Shown here one piece after another: positions 20,721-29,461 of a DNA stretch of 64,000 nt. Source of the DNA: Burkholderia savannae (GTDB lineage Bacteria; Pseudomonadota; Gammaproteobacteria; Burkholderiales; Burkholderiaceae); NCBI RefSeq assembly GCF_001524445.2, contig NZ_CP013417.1:4154001-4218000 (forward strand), given 5' to 3'. The notes beneath the pieces were generated by a model. That model was given only the letters and a program-made list of their open reading frames with translations, did no database searches and had not been told where the DNA came from. The position numbers and the translations under genes are program-made. Each line of letters starts with the position of its first letter. The stretch's first letter is position 1.

Positions 20721-21301
20721 GAACGATCCTGTCTGCTTGCGAAACTGAGGCGCGGCGGCTCGGACGCCGCACGGCGACGGACGGCTATTGTGGCATGACG
20801 AAAGGGGGCGGAACGGTTCGGCGGCGACGTTGGCCGAATGGACGAGGCGTGCGAACGCCGAACGACAGGAACGGCGCGCGACGCGGCCGGCACGGCCGAG
20901 GGGCGCAAGGCACGCGGCCGAAACGGCGCGGATTCGATTGCTTTCGATGTATCTCTCGGCGCCCGTCCGGTGTCCGTCCGGCGTCTGGCGAGAGCGGCGG
21001 TCCGACCGGGCAACGCCGGTCCGCTCGGTCGGCGAATCGATTCCCGGAGGAGCGGCGCTCGGGAGCTTCGCCGTCCGGCCGGCTTGCTCCGTCCTGCAGC
21101 CGGGAGCGCCGCCGCTCCGCCGAACGGCGCCGAGCTGCCTGCACACCTGCTCGCGTCCCCGTCGGCATTCCGCGCCCGAAGCCTTTGCGAGCGGCCGATG
21201 GGCTAATCGAAAAGGCCGCCGGCCGGAGAATGCCGGTGCGCGAGCCAAGTGAGAGCCCGCGTTCGCGGCGATGACGCATCGACCGTCGTCGGGCGTTCGT
21301 T
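20721..21301. other. 581-bp stretch without a recognised gene
   Basis: Several overlapping open frames exist on both strands. They encode Arg/Pro/Ser-rich sequence with no domain and no ribosome binding site, and look like composition artefacts. It must contain the promoter for the oxidoreductase at its left end. Confidence 0.5.
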
Positions 21302-22009
21302 TTAACCTCCGATCCGCCGCCTGATTGCCGCAGCGGCCTGCTCGGCCCACACCGCGCAGGCCCGCGCGCCCGGATGAAAGCCGTCCGACGCCATCGCGTC
21401 GCGCGTGAGCGGCATGTCGACCCGCAGGAACTCGCACGCGGGCTGGCCGGCGGCCCAGCGCGACAGCGCCGTATTGAGCCGCCGCGCGCGCAGCCCGAGA
21501 TACCATCTGAGCGGTTGCGGCAGCGCCGGAAAATGATGCATCGGCGGCACCGCGGACAGAATCACGTGCGCCGCGCCGAAGCGCGTCGTCAGCCGATCGA
21601 CGAGCGCCGCCTGCGCGTCGCGCCAGCGCGCGGGCGACACGCCGTCCGTTACGTCGTTGACGCCGAGCGACGTGACGGCCGCGTCGAAGCGCGCGTCGGG
21701 CTCGGCATCGAGCCAGTCGAGCAGATCCCGCGTCGTCGCGCCGGTGCGCGCGAGCAACCTCCATTCGACGCGATGCAACGGCGCGAGCGCGCGCACGAGT
21801 TGGCCGGTGAGCGCGTCGGACTGCGTCGGGACGCCGACGCCCGCGGCGGCCGAGTCGCCGAGCACGAGGAGGCGCAGCGGCGGCCCGGCGCCGTCGACGC
21901 CGCTGCGCGGCCCGTCGGCCTCGGCGAGGCGCGGCGTCACGCGCCTGACATGGCGGCCCTGAGCGAGCAGCAGCGGGCCGAGCGCGGCGGTGGCGAAGTG
22001 GTATCCCAT
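21302..22009 (-). CDS. SGNH/GDSL-family hydrolase
   Basis: A 235-residue esterase-like protein of the SGNH fold. Block I is 'LRLLVLGDSAAAGVGVPTQS' with nucleophile Ser53, block III is 'VTSLGVNDVTDGVSP' with the oxyanion Asn, and block V is 'ASDGFHPGARACAVWAEQA' with the catalytic Asp and His. The N-terminus has a hydrophobic stretch 'FATAALGPLLLAQG' that could anchor it to the membrane. The start at ATG 22009 is the best match to the family, although the ribosome binding site is weak. It could act on lipid or acyl esters; the substrate is unknown. Confidence 0.85.
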   Translation of the reverse strand: MGYHFATAALGPLLLAQGRHVRRVTPRLAEADGPRSGVDGAGPPLRLLVLGDSAAAGVGVPTQSDALTGQLVRALAPLHRVEWRLLARTGATTRDLLDWLDAEPDARFDAAVTSLGVNDVTDGVSPARWRDAQAALVDRLTTRFGAAHVILSAVPPMHHFPALPQPLRWYLGLRARRLNTALSRWAAGQPACEFLRVDMPLTRDAMASDGFHPGARACAVWAEQAAAAIRRRIGG

Positions 22010-22315
22010 GCGGTTTCCGTGATGTATGGCGTCGAGGTCGTGGCGTGCCGCCATGATAGCGAGCGGCGCGCATCGGCCGCCATCCGCCATCCGCCGGCGC
22101 CGCCGCGGCCGCACGAGCGCCGCATGGGCATCGTCCGAATGTCCGACGCAGCGCCCGTTTCACATTCGCGAAAGAATCGCCGGCCGCCGCCGTGTTAACA
22201 TGCGCGTCCCGCGAGCCATTTGCCGGGGGCCGGCGTTGCAGTCCGCGCGCCGGCCGCGCTTCGCTCGCGGCGCCTTCCGGCTTCGCCGCCGTCAACCGCA
22301 ACACCATCCGCAATC
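22010..22315. promoter_or_regulatory. Divergent intergenic region, SGNH hydrolase / rep
   Basis: About 306 bp between divergent starts. No gene is visible; both promoters must be here. No clear operator or repeat was seen. Confidence 0.45.
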
Positions 22316-24403
22316 ATGTCCGCAGGCCTGAACCCCGCTCAAAGCGAAGCGGTGCGCTATCTCGACGGTCCCTGCCTCGTGCTCGCCGGCGCGGGCAGCG
22401 GCAAGACCCGCGTCATCACGCAGAAGATCGCGCACCTGATCGAAGCAAAAGGCTTCGAGCCGCGCCATATCGCCGCCGTCACGTTCACGAACAAGGCGGC
22501 CGCCGAAATGCGCGAGCGCGTCGGCAAGCTCCTCGAGGGCAAGACGCTCACGACGCCCGGCAAGGAAGGCCGCAAGGTGCCCGTCAATCAGCTCACCGTC
22601 TGCACGTTCCACTCGCTCGGCGTGCAGATCCTGCGGAAGGAGGCCGAGCACGTCGGCCTGAAGCCGCAGTTCTCGATCATGGATTCGGACGATTGCTTCG
22701 GGATGATCCAGGAGCAGATCGGCACGACGGACAAGGGCCTGATCCGCAAGATCCAGACGATCATCTCGCTGTGGAAGAACGGCCTCGTCACGCCCGAGGA
22801 GGCGATGACGATCGCGGCGAACGAGGACGAGCATCAGGCGGCGCTCGTCTACCGGAACTATGTCGCGACGCTGCACGCGTACCAGGCGGTGGACTTCGAT
22901 GACCTGATCCGCCTGCCGACCGAACTGTTCGCGAACAACGAGCCGGTGCGCGAGCGCTGGCAGAACAGGCTGCGCTATCTGCTGATCGACGAGTATCAGG
23001 ACACGAACGCGTGCCAGTACGAGTTGCTGAAGCTGCTCGCGGGCCCGCGCGCCGCGTTCACGGCGGTCGGCGACGACGACCAGGCGATCTATGGCTGGCG
23101 CGGCGCGACGCTCGAGAATCTCGCGCAGCTCGGCAAGGACTTCCCGAAGCTGCACCTGGTCAAGCTCGAGCAGAACTACCGGTCGACGGTGCGCATCCTC
23201 ACCGCCGCGAACAACGTGATCGCGAACAACCCGAAGCTGTTCGAGAAGAAGCTGTGGTCCGAGCACGGGATGGGCGATTCGATCACCGTCACGCCGTGCA
23301 ACGACGAAGAGCACGAGGCCGAATCGGTCGTGTTTCGGCTGTCCGCGCACAAGTTCGAGCGGCGCACGCAGTTTCGCGATTACGCGATCCTGTATCGCGG
23401 CAACTTCCAGGCGCGCATCTTCGAGCAGGTGCTGCGGCGCGAGCGGATTCCGTACGTGCTGTCGGGCGGCCAGTCGTTCTTCGACAAGGCCGAGATCAAG
23501 GACTTGTGCGCGTACCTGCGCCTCATCGCGAACGCCGACGACGATCCCGCGTTCATCCGCGCGGTCACGACGCCGCGCCGCGGAATCGGCAACACGACGC
23601 TCGAGGCGCTCGGCGCGTTCGCGGGGCAGGCGAAGGTGTCGCTGTTCGAGGCGGTCTACATGGGCGGGATCGAGGCGCGGCTGTCCGCGCGGCAGGTCGA
23701 GCCGCTGAGGATCTTCTGCGATTTCATCCAGCGCCTGACCGACCGCGCGGACAAGGAGCCGGCGACCGTCGTCCTCGACGACATGATGGAAGCGATCCAC
23801 TACGAAGCGTACCTGTACGACGCCTATGACGAACGGCAGGCGCAGACGAAGTGGCAGAACGTGCTCGAATTCCTCGAATGGCTGAAGCGCAAGGGGACGA
23901 AGCCGGAGCCGGAAGAAGCGGTTGACGGCGAGACGGAAGGCTTTCACAACGCGGACGGCCTTGCCGACACAGGCAAGAACCTGCTCGGCCTGATTCAGAC
24001 GGTCGCGCTGATGTCGATGCTCGAGGGTAAGGAAGAGGACCCGGATGCGGTGCGGCTGTCGACCGTGCACGCGTCGAAGGGGCTCGAGTATCCGCACGTG
24101 TTCCTCGTCGGCGTCGAGGAAGGGATCATGCCGCACAGCGGCGGCAGCGACGACGGCCCGATCGACGACGAGCGGATCGAGGAGGAGCGCCGGCTGATGT
24201 ACGTCGCCATCACGCGCGCGCAGCGCAGCCTGCATCTGAACTGGTGCAAGAAGCGCAAGCGCGCGCGGGAGACGATCGTCTGCGAGCAGTCGCGCTTCAT
24301 CGCCGAGATGGGGCTCGACGAAGCGCCGCCGCCCGCGCCGGAGGAGGCGCCGATGACGCCGAAGGATCGGCTCGCGAGCTTGAAGGCTTTGCTGCAGAAG
24401 TGA
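22316..24403 (+). CDS. rep: ATP-dependent DNA helicase Rep (UvrD/Rep family)
   Basis: 3'-5' DNA helicase of superfamily 1A that helps replication forks pass obstacles. It is 695 residues, near the usual Rep length. Motifs in order: Q motif 'LNPAQSEAV', Walker A 'LAGAGSGKTRV' (about 23-33), Ia 'VTFTNKAAAEM', Walker B 'LLIDEYQDTNACQYELL', III 'VGDDDQAIYGWRGA', IV 'EQNYRSTVRI', V 'VHASKGLEYPHVFLVGVEEG' and VI 'EERRLMYVAITRAQRSLHL'. Start ATG 22316 gives the normal N-terminus. It converges on the cytochrome gene, with a shared terminator between them. Confidence 0.96.
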   Translation: MSAGLNPAQSEAVRYLDGPCLVLAGAGSGKTRVITQKIAHLIEAKGFEPRHIAAVTFTNKAAAEMRERVGKLLEGKTLTTPGKEGRKVPVNQLTVCTFHSLGVQILRKEAEHVGLKPQFSIMDSDDCFGMIQEQIGTTDKGLIRKIQTIISLWKNGLVTPEEAMTIAANEDEHQAALVYRNYVATLHAYQAVDFDDLIRLPTELFANNEPVRERWQNRLRYLLIDEYQDTNACQYELLKLLAGPRAAFTAVGDDDQAIYGWRGATLENLAQLGKDFPKLHLVKLEQNYRSTVRILTAANNVIANNPKLFEKKLWSEHGMGDSITVTPCNDEEHEAESVVFRLSAHKFERRTQFRDYAILYRGNFQARIFEQVLRRERIPYVLSGGQSFFDKAEIKDLCAYLRLIANADDDPAFIRAVTTPRRGIGNTTLEALGAFAGQAKVSLFEAVYMGGIEARLSARQVEPLRIFCDFIQRLTDRADKEPATVVLDDMMEAIHYEAYLYDAYDERQAQTKWQNVLEFLEWLKRKGTKPEPEEAVDGETEGFHNADGLADTGKNLLGLIQTVALMSMLEGKEEDPDAVRLSTVHASKGLEYPHVFLVGVEEGIMPHSGGSDDGPIDDERIEEERRLMYVAITRAQRSLHLNWCKKRKRARETIVCEQSRFIAEMGLDEAPPPAPEEAPMTPKDRLASLKALLQK

Positions 24404-24572
24404 TGCGGGCGGGCACGCGGCGCACGGCGTGCGTTTGCCGTTTGGCCGAGCGGCCGAGCGGCCGATCACCGCGTGGCGATCGAGGCCGCGCGGTGATCGG
24501 CCGGACGAGTCCTGACCGATGGCCGGATCGCCGGGCGATCCGGCCGGCGCTCGGCCGCCCGCGACAAAACAG

Positions 24573-24610
24573 AAACCCCCGCGATGCTTGCGCAGCGCGG
24601 GGGTTTTTCG
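24573..24610. terminator. Bidirectional terminator between rep and cytochrome c
   Basis: The sequence has an A run, then ccccc-gcg, a short loop and cgc-ggggg, then a T run (gggggttttt). The symmetrical layout would stop transcription from both convergent genes. Confidence 0.85.
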
Positions 24611-24625
24611 TTGCATCGGCGACCG

Positions 24626-25516
24626 TTACTTGGCGGCGTTGACCATGTAGTCGACGGCCGCTTTCACGTCGGCGTCCGACGCGTTCGCGCCGCCCTTCGG
24701 CGGCATCGCGCCCTTGCCGTGCAGCGCGTAGTTGTAGACCGTATCCATCGAATCCTTCAGGCGCGGCGCCCAGTCGGCCTTGTTGCCGAACTTCGGCGCG
24801 TTCAGCACGCCCGTTGCGTGGCACGCTTGGCATGTCGATTCGTACAGCGCCTTGCCTGCCGACGCCGAGCTTTCAGCGTTCGCGCCTGCGGCGGGCGCCT
24901 CGCCCGGTTTCGGCAGCGCGGCGATCGCAGCCATTGCCGCGGCGGCTTGCGCGTTGGCGGCCGTCGCGTCCGACGCGCCCGCGGCCGCGCCTGAAGCGGG
25001 GGCCGCATTCGCGGCGGGTTGCGCGGGCTCGGCGAACTTCGCACCGCCCTGATTGGCCATGTAGACGACTGCGCGCGCGATTTCATAGTCGCTATAGTCG
25101 TCGGGGTTCGTGCCGCCGCGCGGCGGCATGGCGCCTTTGCCGGTCAGCGCGATGTGCAGGACTTCGTCGTAGCCGGCCGCGATGCGCGGCGCCCAGGCGG
25201 CGGCGTCGCCGAACTTCGGCGCGCCGGCCGCGCCGGTGCTGTGGCAGGTCACGCAGACGGCCTTGTAGACTTCCTCGCCCGTCTTGTAGACGCGCGGCGC
25301 GTTGGCGTCCTTGATTTCGACTTGCGCGAGGGGGGCGATGCGCTTTGCGACGGCTTCGTCGGAGAGGCCGTCGGTGCCGGCGCCCGTGCGGAACGCGTGA
25401 TTGGCGTAGGTGGCGAACAGCACGATGATCGCGATCGGGATCACGAATGAGGCGATGACAACTGCGATGAGTTGCCCGGGGGTTTTGATGGGGGCTCCGT
25501 GGGGTGCTTCGCTCAT
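24626..25516 (-). CDS. Dihaem cytochrome c5 family protein, membrane anchored
   Basis: A 296-residue periplasmic electron carrier with two cytochrome c domains. An uncleaved N-terminal membrane helix spans about residues 14-37 ('GQLIAVVIASFVIPIAIIVL'). Haem-binding motifs are CVTCH (88-92) and CQACH (229-233); each is followed by a Met-ligand segment 'GKGAMPPRGG' or 'GKGAMPPKGG'. The two halves are internal duplicates joined by an Ala-rich linker. It probably passes electrons between the bc1 complex or a dehydrogenase and a terminal oxidase. Single gene with its own terminator. Confidence 0.93.
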   Translation of the reverse strand: MSEAPHGAPIKTPGQLIAVVIASFVIPIAIIVLFATYANHAFRTGAGTDGLSDEAVAKRIAPLAQVEIKDANAPRVYKTGEEVYKAVCVTCHSTGAAGAPKFGDAAAWAPRIAAGYDEVLHIALTGKGAMPPRGGTNPDDYSDYEIARAVVYMANQGGAKFAEPAQPAANAAPASGAAAGASDATAANAQAAAAMAAIAALPKPGEAPAAGANAESSASAGKALYESTCQACHATGVLNAPKFGNKADWAPRLKDSMDTVYNYALHGKGAMPPKGGANASDADVKAAVDYMVNAAK

Positions 25517-25741
25517 GCTTGCCTCGTCTCCGTGAATAGGAATTGTGAGCGGTACGGCAATGAATGGCTGTGGGGTGAAGCTCGGACGATTATAGACGGA
25601 ACGTTTACATGGCGGCGAGCGATCGCCCGGCGCGTGTTTACCCGCACATCGGAGGGGGCGGCGTGCGTGATGAGGCGATGCAGGAGGAGGGGCGGACGGA
25701 TGCGGAGCGGCGGTGGACGGTCCGGCGGAAACAAGGTATTC

Positions 25742-25772
25742 TTGCCGTCTTGCTACGCGCTGCGACTATCTA
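25742..25772 (+). promoter_or_regulatory. Possible tRNA-Arg promoter
   Basis: A -35-like TTGCCG (25742) and a -10-like TATCTA (25767) are separated by 19 bp. A GC-rich stretch (gggtcgcatcgc) follows before the tRNA, as is usual for stable-RNA promoters. Weak by-eye call. Confidence 0.4.
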
Positions 25773-25792
25773 GGGTCGCATCGCATCCGTAA

Positions 25793-25868
25793 GCGCCCGT
25801 AGCTCAATGGATAGAGTACTGCCCTCCGAAGGCAGGGGTTGCTGGTTCGATCCCAGCCGGGCGCGCCA
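25793..25868 (+). tRNA. tRNA-Arg (anticodon CCG)
   Basis: A complete cloverleaf is readable. The acceptor stem is gcgcccg / cgggcgc, the D-loop region 'tagctcaatggatagagta', the anticodon stem ctgcc / ggcag with loop ctccgaa (anticodon CCG, reading CGG), and the T arm gctgg-ttcgatc-ccagc. A genomic CCA ends at 25868. Its 3' end abuts a decayed tyrosine integrase and accessory genes, so it looks like a used integration site. Confidence 0.97.
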
Positions 25869-25936
25869 AGCCAGATAAGGCTCTCAGCGATTTTCCCCCA
25901 CCGTCGTTTTTACCGAGTGTAGCTAAAGTACACCTG

Positions 25937-26290
25937 TTATCCGGCCCTTCGCATGTTTTCCTGCACCGCCGGCGGCAACTGGATCACTTCCGCGACCGAG
26001 GTATGCGGTGCCACCCAACGCGCGAGACGATCGGCCGACAGGTGCGCGTAGCGCTGCACCATCTCCGACGTTCCCCAGCCGCCGAGTTCCCTGAGCACCT
26101 GCAACGGCGTGCCGCGCTGCACGTGCTAGCTCGCCCAGGTGTGCCGCAGGTCGTGCCAGTGGAAATCGCCAACCCCCGCCCGCTTCAGTGCCTTCCGCGA
26201 TGACGTTGTACCCGGCTAACCGATCACTGAACCGCGGTAAACGAACGCGAGTTCGATGTGCACGGGGCTCCGCCGCTTCGACGAGTCAGC
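25937..26290 (-). pseudogene. Tyrosine-recombinase (phage-type integrase) remnant
   Basis: The C-terminal catalytic part of a phage/island integrase can be reconstructed on the minus strand, interrupted by stops. 'HIELAFVYRGSVIG' ends in a stop, then 'GTTSSRKALKRAGVGDFHWH', then 'HDLRHTWAS' followed by a TAG stop, then 'HVQRGTPLQVLRELGGWGTS' and 'EMVQRYAHLSADRLARW' to the end at 25937. The H-x-L-R-H box, the second His/Trp region (ELGGW) and the catalytic Tyr (QRYAHL) are visible; the N-terminal half is missing or unrecognisable. It lies 68 bp from tRNA-Arg, the typical position for an integrase that used this tRNA as attachment site. Inactive. Confidence 0.85.
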
Positions 26291-26768
26291 CAGTCTGACC
26301 GACGAGGAGCGCGCTGATGCTAGTGCCCGTGAGCCGATCGTAGAGCGTCTACGTGACCCGGCCCTGATCGACGGCCGGCGCGTGGGGCCGTTCCGCGAAC
26401 GGCCCGTCGTTGTCCATGCAGACAATGACCCATTCTCACGACCCCTTTCCCCGGTTCGCGACAATCCTCGCGCGGCCGCGGAGCGCGGAACCCAGCGGAA
26501 CATTTCTGATTTCTCAATTTCCATGAAATTCATGTAATCACCATGTCTCTCCATCCGCCCGATCAACAATCGAAAAATCAATTATCGATCAAATAAAAAA
26601 CCGATCGTCGTTTAATCGATTTAATGAAAAATACAAATCGAATCGCTTTAAGGAAAATATATTGGCGTTCGCCGAATTAAGGTCCTAGCATAAATTCCAT
26701 TGGCATCGCGAATAGCTTCCAACGTTGGTCTTGCCGATGTCCGGCATGTTTGCAGCAAAGGAGGCGAA
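26291..26768. other. AT-rich accessory stretch without a gene
   Basis: The left part may hold further degraded integrase sequence. The right part (about 26500-26700) is clearly AT-rich compared with the rest of the window, with runs such as 'aatcaattatcgatcaaata'. It probably contains the promoter for the monooxygenase gene and is a candidate target for H-NS-type silencing. The base composition supports horizontal origin. Confidence 0.6.
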
Positions 26769-27413
26769 ATGAGCACTATCGGTTCGAGAAGCGCAACGAA
26801 GTCTTCGTCAATTGCACCGAGGCACGGTCGCGTCATCACGCCCGAATCGCGCGCCGTGTTTCTTTACGAAGCAGGAAAACTCGATTTCGGGCAAGTCAAC
26901 GAACTGGAAGGCGGCAAGTTCTTTCCTGCGACCCAGGGCGGTCTGAGAGATCCGGACGCGCCGGACGACGTCGCCAACGGCGTGCCGCCGCGCGACGGCG
27001 AAATCGCAAGCGGCGGGCGCACGGTGGATGCCCGCGCGCAACTCGACGAGCCCGATTCCGTCGCGCACTGGCGCAAGCACGCAGTGCGGTCGGGCCAGTC
27101 GTTGCAAATCACGTGGTCGTATTCGATGCCGCACAAGACGCGGCGCTGGACGTACTGGATCACCAAGCCGGGATGGGATGCCAGTGCGCGGCTCACGCGC
27201 GCGCAATTCGAGTCCGAGCCGCTCAAGATCTATCTGAACACGTATCAGCCGTACTGGGGGCCGGACGCGGACCGGGAACTGATTCCCAGCGGCGACACGG
27301 TTCACGAACTCAATCTGCCGACTCGCACGGGCTATCACGTGCTGCTCGCGGCCTGGGACGTTGCCGATACCGCGAACGCTTTCTATCAGGTGATCGACCT
27401 GAATTTCGCGTGA
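26769..27413 (+). CDS. AA10-type lytic polysaccharide monooxygenase, no signal peptide
   Basis: A 214-residue copper monooxygenase-like protein of the chitin/cellulose-active AA10 family. The core begins 'HGRVITPESRA' at His19, the position of the N-terminal copper ligand in secreted family members. Other matches are 'DGEIASGGR', the second copper His122 in 'YSMPHKTRRWTYWITKPGWD' and the axial Phe205 in 'WDVADTANAFYQVID'. Secreted LPMOs expose the first His by signal-peptide cleavage, but here the 18 residues before it are polar ('MSTIGSRSATKSSSIAPR'), with no hydrophobic core. A perfect AAAGGAGG lies 5 nt before ATG 26769, so the start is well supported. Activity would need another processing or export route. 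Followed by a flavin oxidase. Confidence 0.88.
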   Translation: MSTIGSRSATKSSSIAPRHGRVITPESRAVFLYEAGKLDFGQVNELEGGKFFPATQGGLRDPDAPDDVANGVPPRDGEIASGGRTVDARAQLDEPDSVAHWRKHAVRSGQSLQITWSYSMPHKTRRWTYWITKPGWDASARLTRAQFESEPLKIYLNTYQPYWGPDADRELIPSGDTVHELNLPTRTGYHVLLAAWDVADTANAFYQVIDLNFA

Positions 27414-27597
27414 ATCCGCTCGCCCGTCCGAACTGATGCGCAGCTGCGATCGACGGCTCGCATCAAGCATCGCGGCCATCGGATTCGAGACCATCCGATG
27501 GCCATCTTGCACGCGCTTGCATCGGCGATCGCGCGTGGATCGCTCGATGGCCGTCCATTCGGTTTCGAAGCATCCGACACGCTCGCCGGAGGTTCAG

Positions 27598-29262
27598 ATG
27601 TCCTATGTGCTCGTCGACGGCGCAGATCCTCGTCATGCGACTCTCCAAAAGGGATTCAACCTGCGCTGGCCGCCGACGGCGGAAGCCGGCGCGGCGGCGA
27701 TCTACGTCTGTCGCACGCCGGATGACGTGATCGCGGCGTCGCGCGACGCGCTCGCGAGAGGTTGCCGGATCACGGTGCGCAGCGGCGGGCACTGTTACGA
27801 AGGCTTCGTCGCGAACCGGCTGCCGAGCGACAACGGTCGGCAGCTCGCCATCGTCGATATCGGCTTGATGTCGGGCTTCGATTTCGATCCGCAGGGGCAG
27901 ATTGCGTCGCCGTTCGATGTCGCCGGCTCGGCGCGCTACTCGGTTCGTGTGGCCGCGGGCAGTCAGAATTGGAACGGCTATGTCGGCCTGTACAAGTCCG
28001 CCGGCAAGACGCTGCCCGGCGGCTCGTGCTATTCGGTGGGCGCGGGCGGTCACATCGTCGGCGGCGGATACGGCCTGCTTTCGCGGATGCACGGGCTGAC
28101 AGTCGACTGGCTGGCGGGCGTCGACATCCTGACGCCCGCATCCGGCGGCGGCGCGCTCGACGCGAAGCACGTGCATCTCGGCAGCGCCGATCCGGCGGAC
28201 CGTGCGCTGTTCATCGCGTGCCGCGGCGGCGGCGGCGGCAATTTCGGCATCATCCTGAATTACTACTTCCGGGCGCTGCCCGACGCGCCGCGCACCGCCT
28301 ATTGGCTGTCGCTCGCGTATGACTGGTCGCATTTCACGCAAGCGAGCTTCGGCCGTTTCATTCAGACCTACTGGGACTGGTTCAGCCGCAACGACGCCAA
28401 CTGGAACGCCGGCGATCCGGCGCTCGCGAACGGCGGGCTGTTCACGCTCCTGAAGCTGCAGCATCGCTCGACCGGGCCGATCGTGCTCGCGATCCAGTAC
28501 ACGGGAAAGAACGGAACGGTCGGCGGCCCGGCCGATGCGCCCTTCGTCGATTTCGTCGACACGATGAATGCGGCCGCCGGCCGGATGCCGGTCATCTGGG
28601 ATCGGTTCGTCGCGCCGAATCTGCCGTCGCTCGGGCATCCGCTCGCCGGGCTGCGTCTGACGCACGCGGTTCAAAACGCGTTGAAGATGGATTGGCTGTA
28701 CCTGACGCAGACGATCAACGGATCGGGGGCGAACCGGCGCGGGAAGTACAAGTCGGCGTATCAGATCGGCAATTTCGGCGACACCGAGATCGATGCGTTT
28801 TGGCGATATCTGAATACCGCGGACGAGCCGCGCCTGAACCAGACGCTCGTGCAGATCGATTCGTACGGCGGCTGCGTCAACGTGAACGACGAAAGCGCGA
28901 ATCCGACGTCGGTGTGCCAGCGGCGATCGCTGTTGAAGTCGCAGTACCAAACTTACTGGACGAATCCCGCCGACGACGCGTTCCACGTCGAATGGCTGCA
29001 CGATCTGTTCGCCGCGGTGCATGCGGATCAGGGCGGCAAGCCGTACCGCGACGCGAGCGGGCGCTACGAAGGCTGCTACATCAATTATCCGGACATCGAC
29101 ATGAAATATCTCGACAGCGATCCGGCGCAGATCGATCCGAGGTGGCTCGAGCTGTACTACGGCGACAAGGCCGCATCGCTGATCGCGACGAAGCGCGCGG
29201 TCGATCCGTCGAATATGTTCAGGCATGAGATGTCGATTCCGCTGGCGCCGCCGCCGGGCTGA
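27598..29262 (+). CDS. Berberine-bridge (AA7-like) FAD oxidase
   Basis: A 554-residue flavoprotein of the FAD_binding_4/BBE family, which includes carbohydrate (gluco- and chito-oligosaccharide) oxidases. Bicovalent flavin attachment is predicted: His65 in 'TVRSGGHCYEGF' and Cys144 in 'LPGGSCYSVGAGGHIVGGGY' match the two tethering residues. The C-terminal BBE segment is at 'ELYYGDKAASLIATKRAVDP'. The start is ATG 27598 after 'cggaggttcag'. There is no signal peptide. It lies 184 bp downstream of the AA10 monooxygenase on the same strand, and oxidases of this kind can supply H2O2 or electrons to LPMOs. Sugar specificity is inference; an alkaloid- or antibiotic-type substrate is possible. Confidence 0.85.
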   Translation: MSYVLVDGADPRHATLQKGFNLRWPPTAEAGAAAIYVCRTPDDVIAASRDALARGCRITVRSGGHCYEGFVANRLPSDNGRQLAIVDIGLMSGFDFDPQGQIASPFDVAGSARYSVRVAAGSQNWNGYVGLYKSAGKTLPGGSCYSVGAGGHIVGGGYGLLSRMHGLTVDWLAGVDILTPASGGGALDAKHVHLGSADPADRALFIACRGGGGGNFGIILNYYFRALPDAPRTAYWLSLAYDWSHFTQASFGRFIQTYWDWFSRNDANWNAGDPALANGGLFTLLKLQHRSTGPIVLAIQYTGKNGTVGGPADAPFVDFVDTMNAAAGRMPVIWDRFVAPNLPSLGHPLAGLRLTHAVQNALKMDWLYLTQTINGSGANRRGKYKSAYQIGNFGDTEIDAFWRYLNTADEPRLNQTLVQIDSYGGCVNVNDESANPTSVCQRRSLLKSQYQTYWTNPADDAFHVEWLHDLFAAVHADQGGKPYRDASGRYEGCYINYPDIDMKYLDSDPAQIDPRWLELYYGDKAASLIATKRAVDPSNMFRHEMSIPLAPPPG

Positions 29263-29461
29263 GCGCGCGATGGCCGAGGCAGGCGGATTGCGATCGTGTC
29301 CGGCAGCGCGCTGCCGACCGATCGCGAGATGTGCAGTCGAATGAGATTCTCGAACACGAAAGCATAGGGGACGAATTCGCCCGGGGCCGCCTTCGCGTTT
29401 CGCGTGCGAATTCGTTTGTCACTGTAAAGCCGGCGCATCGACGCCGCATCGGGAGATCAAG

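Noticed and set aside
20785..21279. Overlapping ORFs on both strands in the gap after the oxidoreductase
   Set aside because: Low-complexity Arg/Pro/Ser composition, no start signal, no family.
26256..26581. ORFs on both strands between the integrase remnant and the LPMO gene
   Set aside because: The left end of the minus frame is integrase debris; the rest shows no family and codon use looks random.
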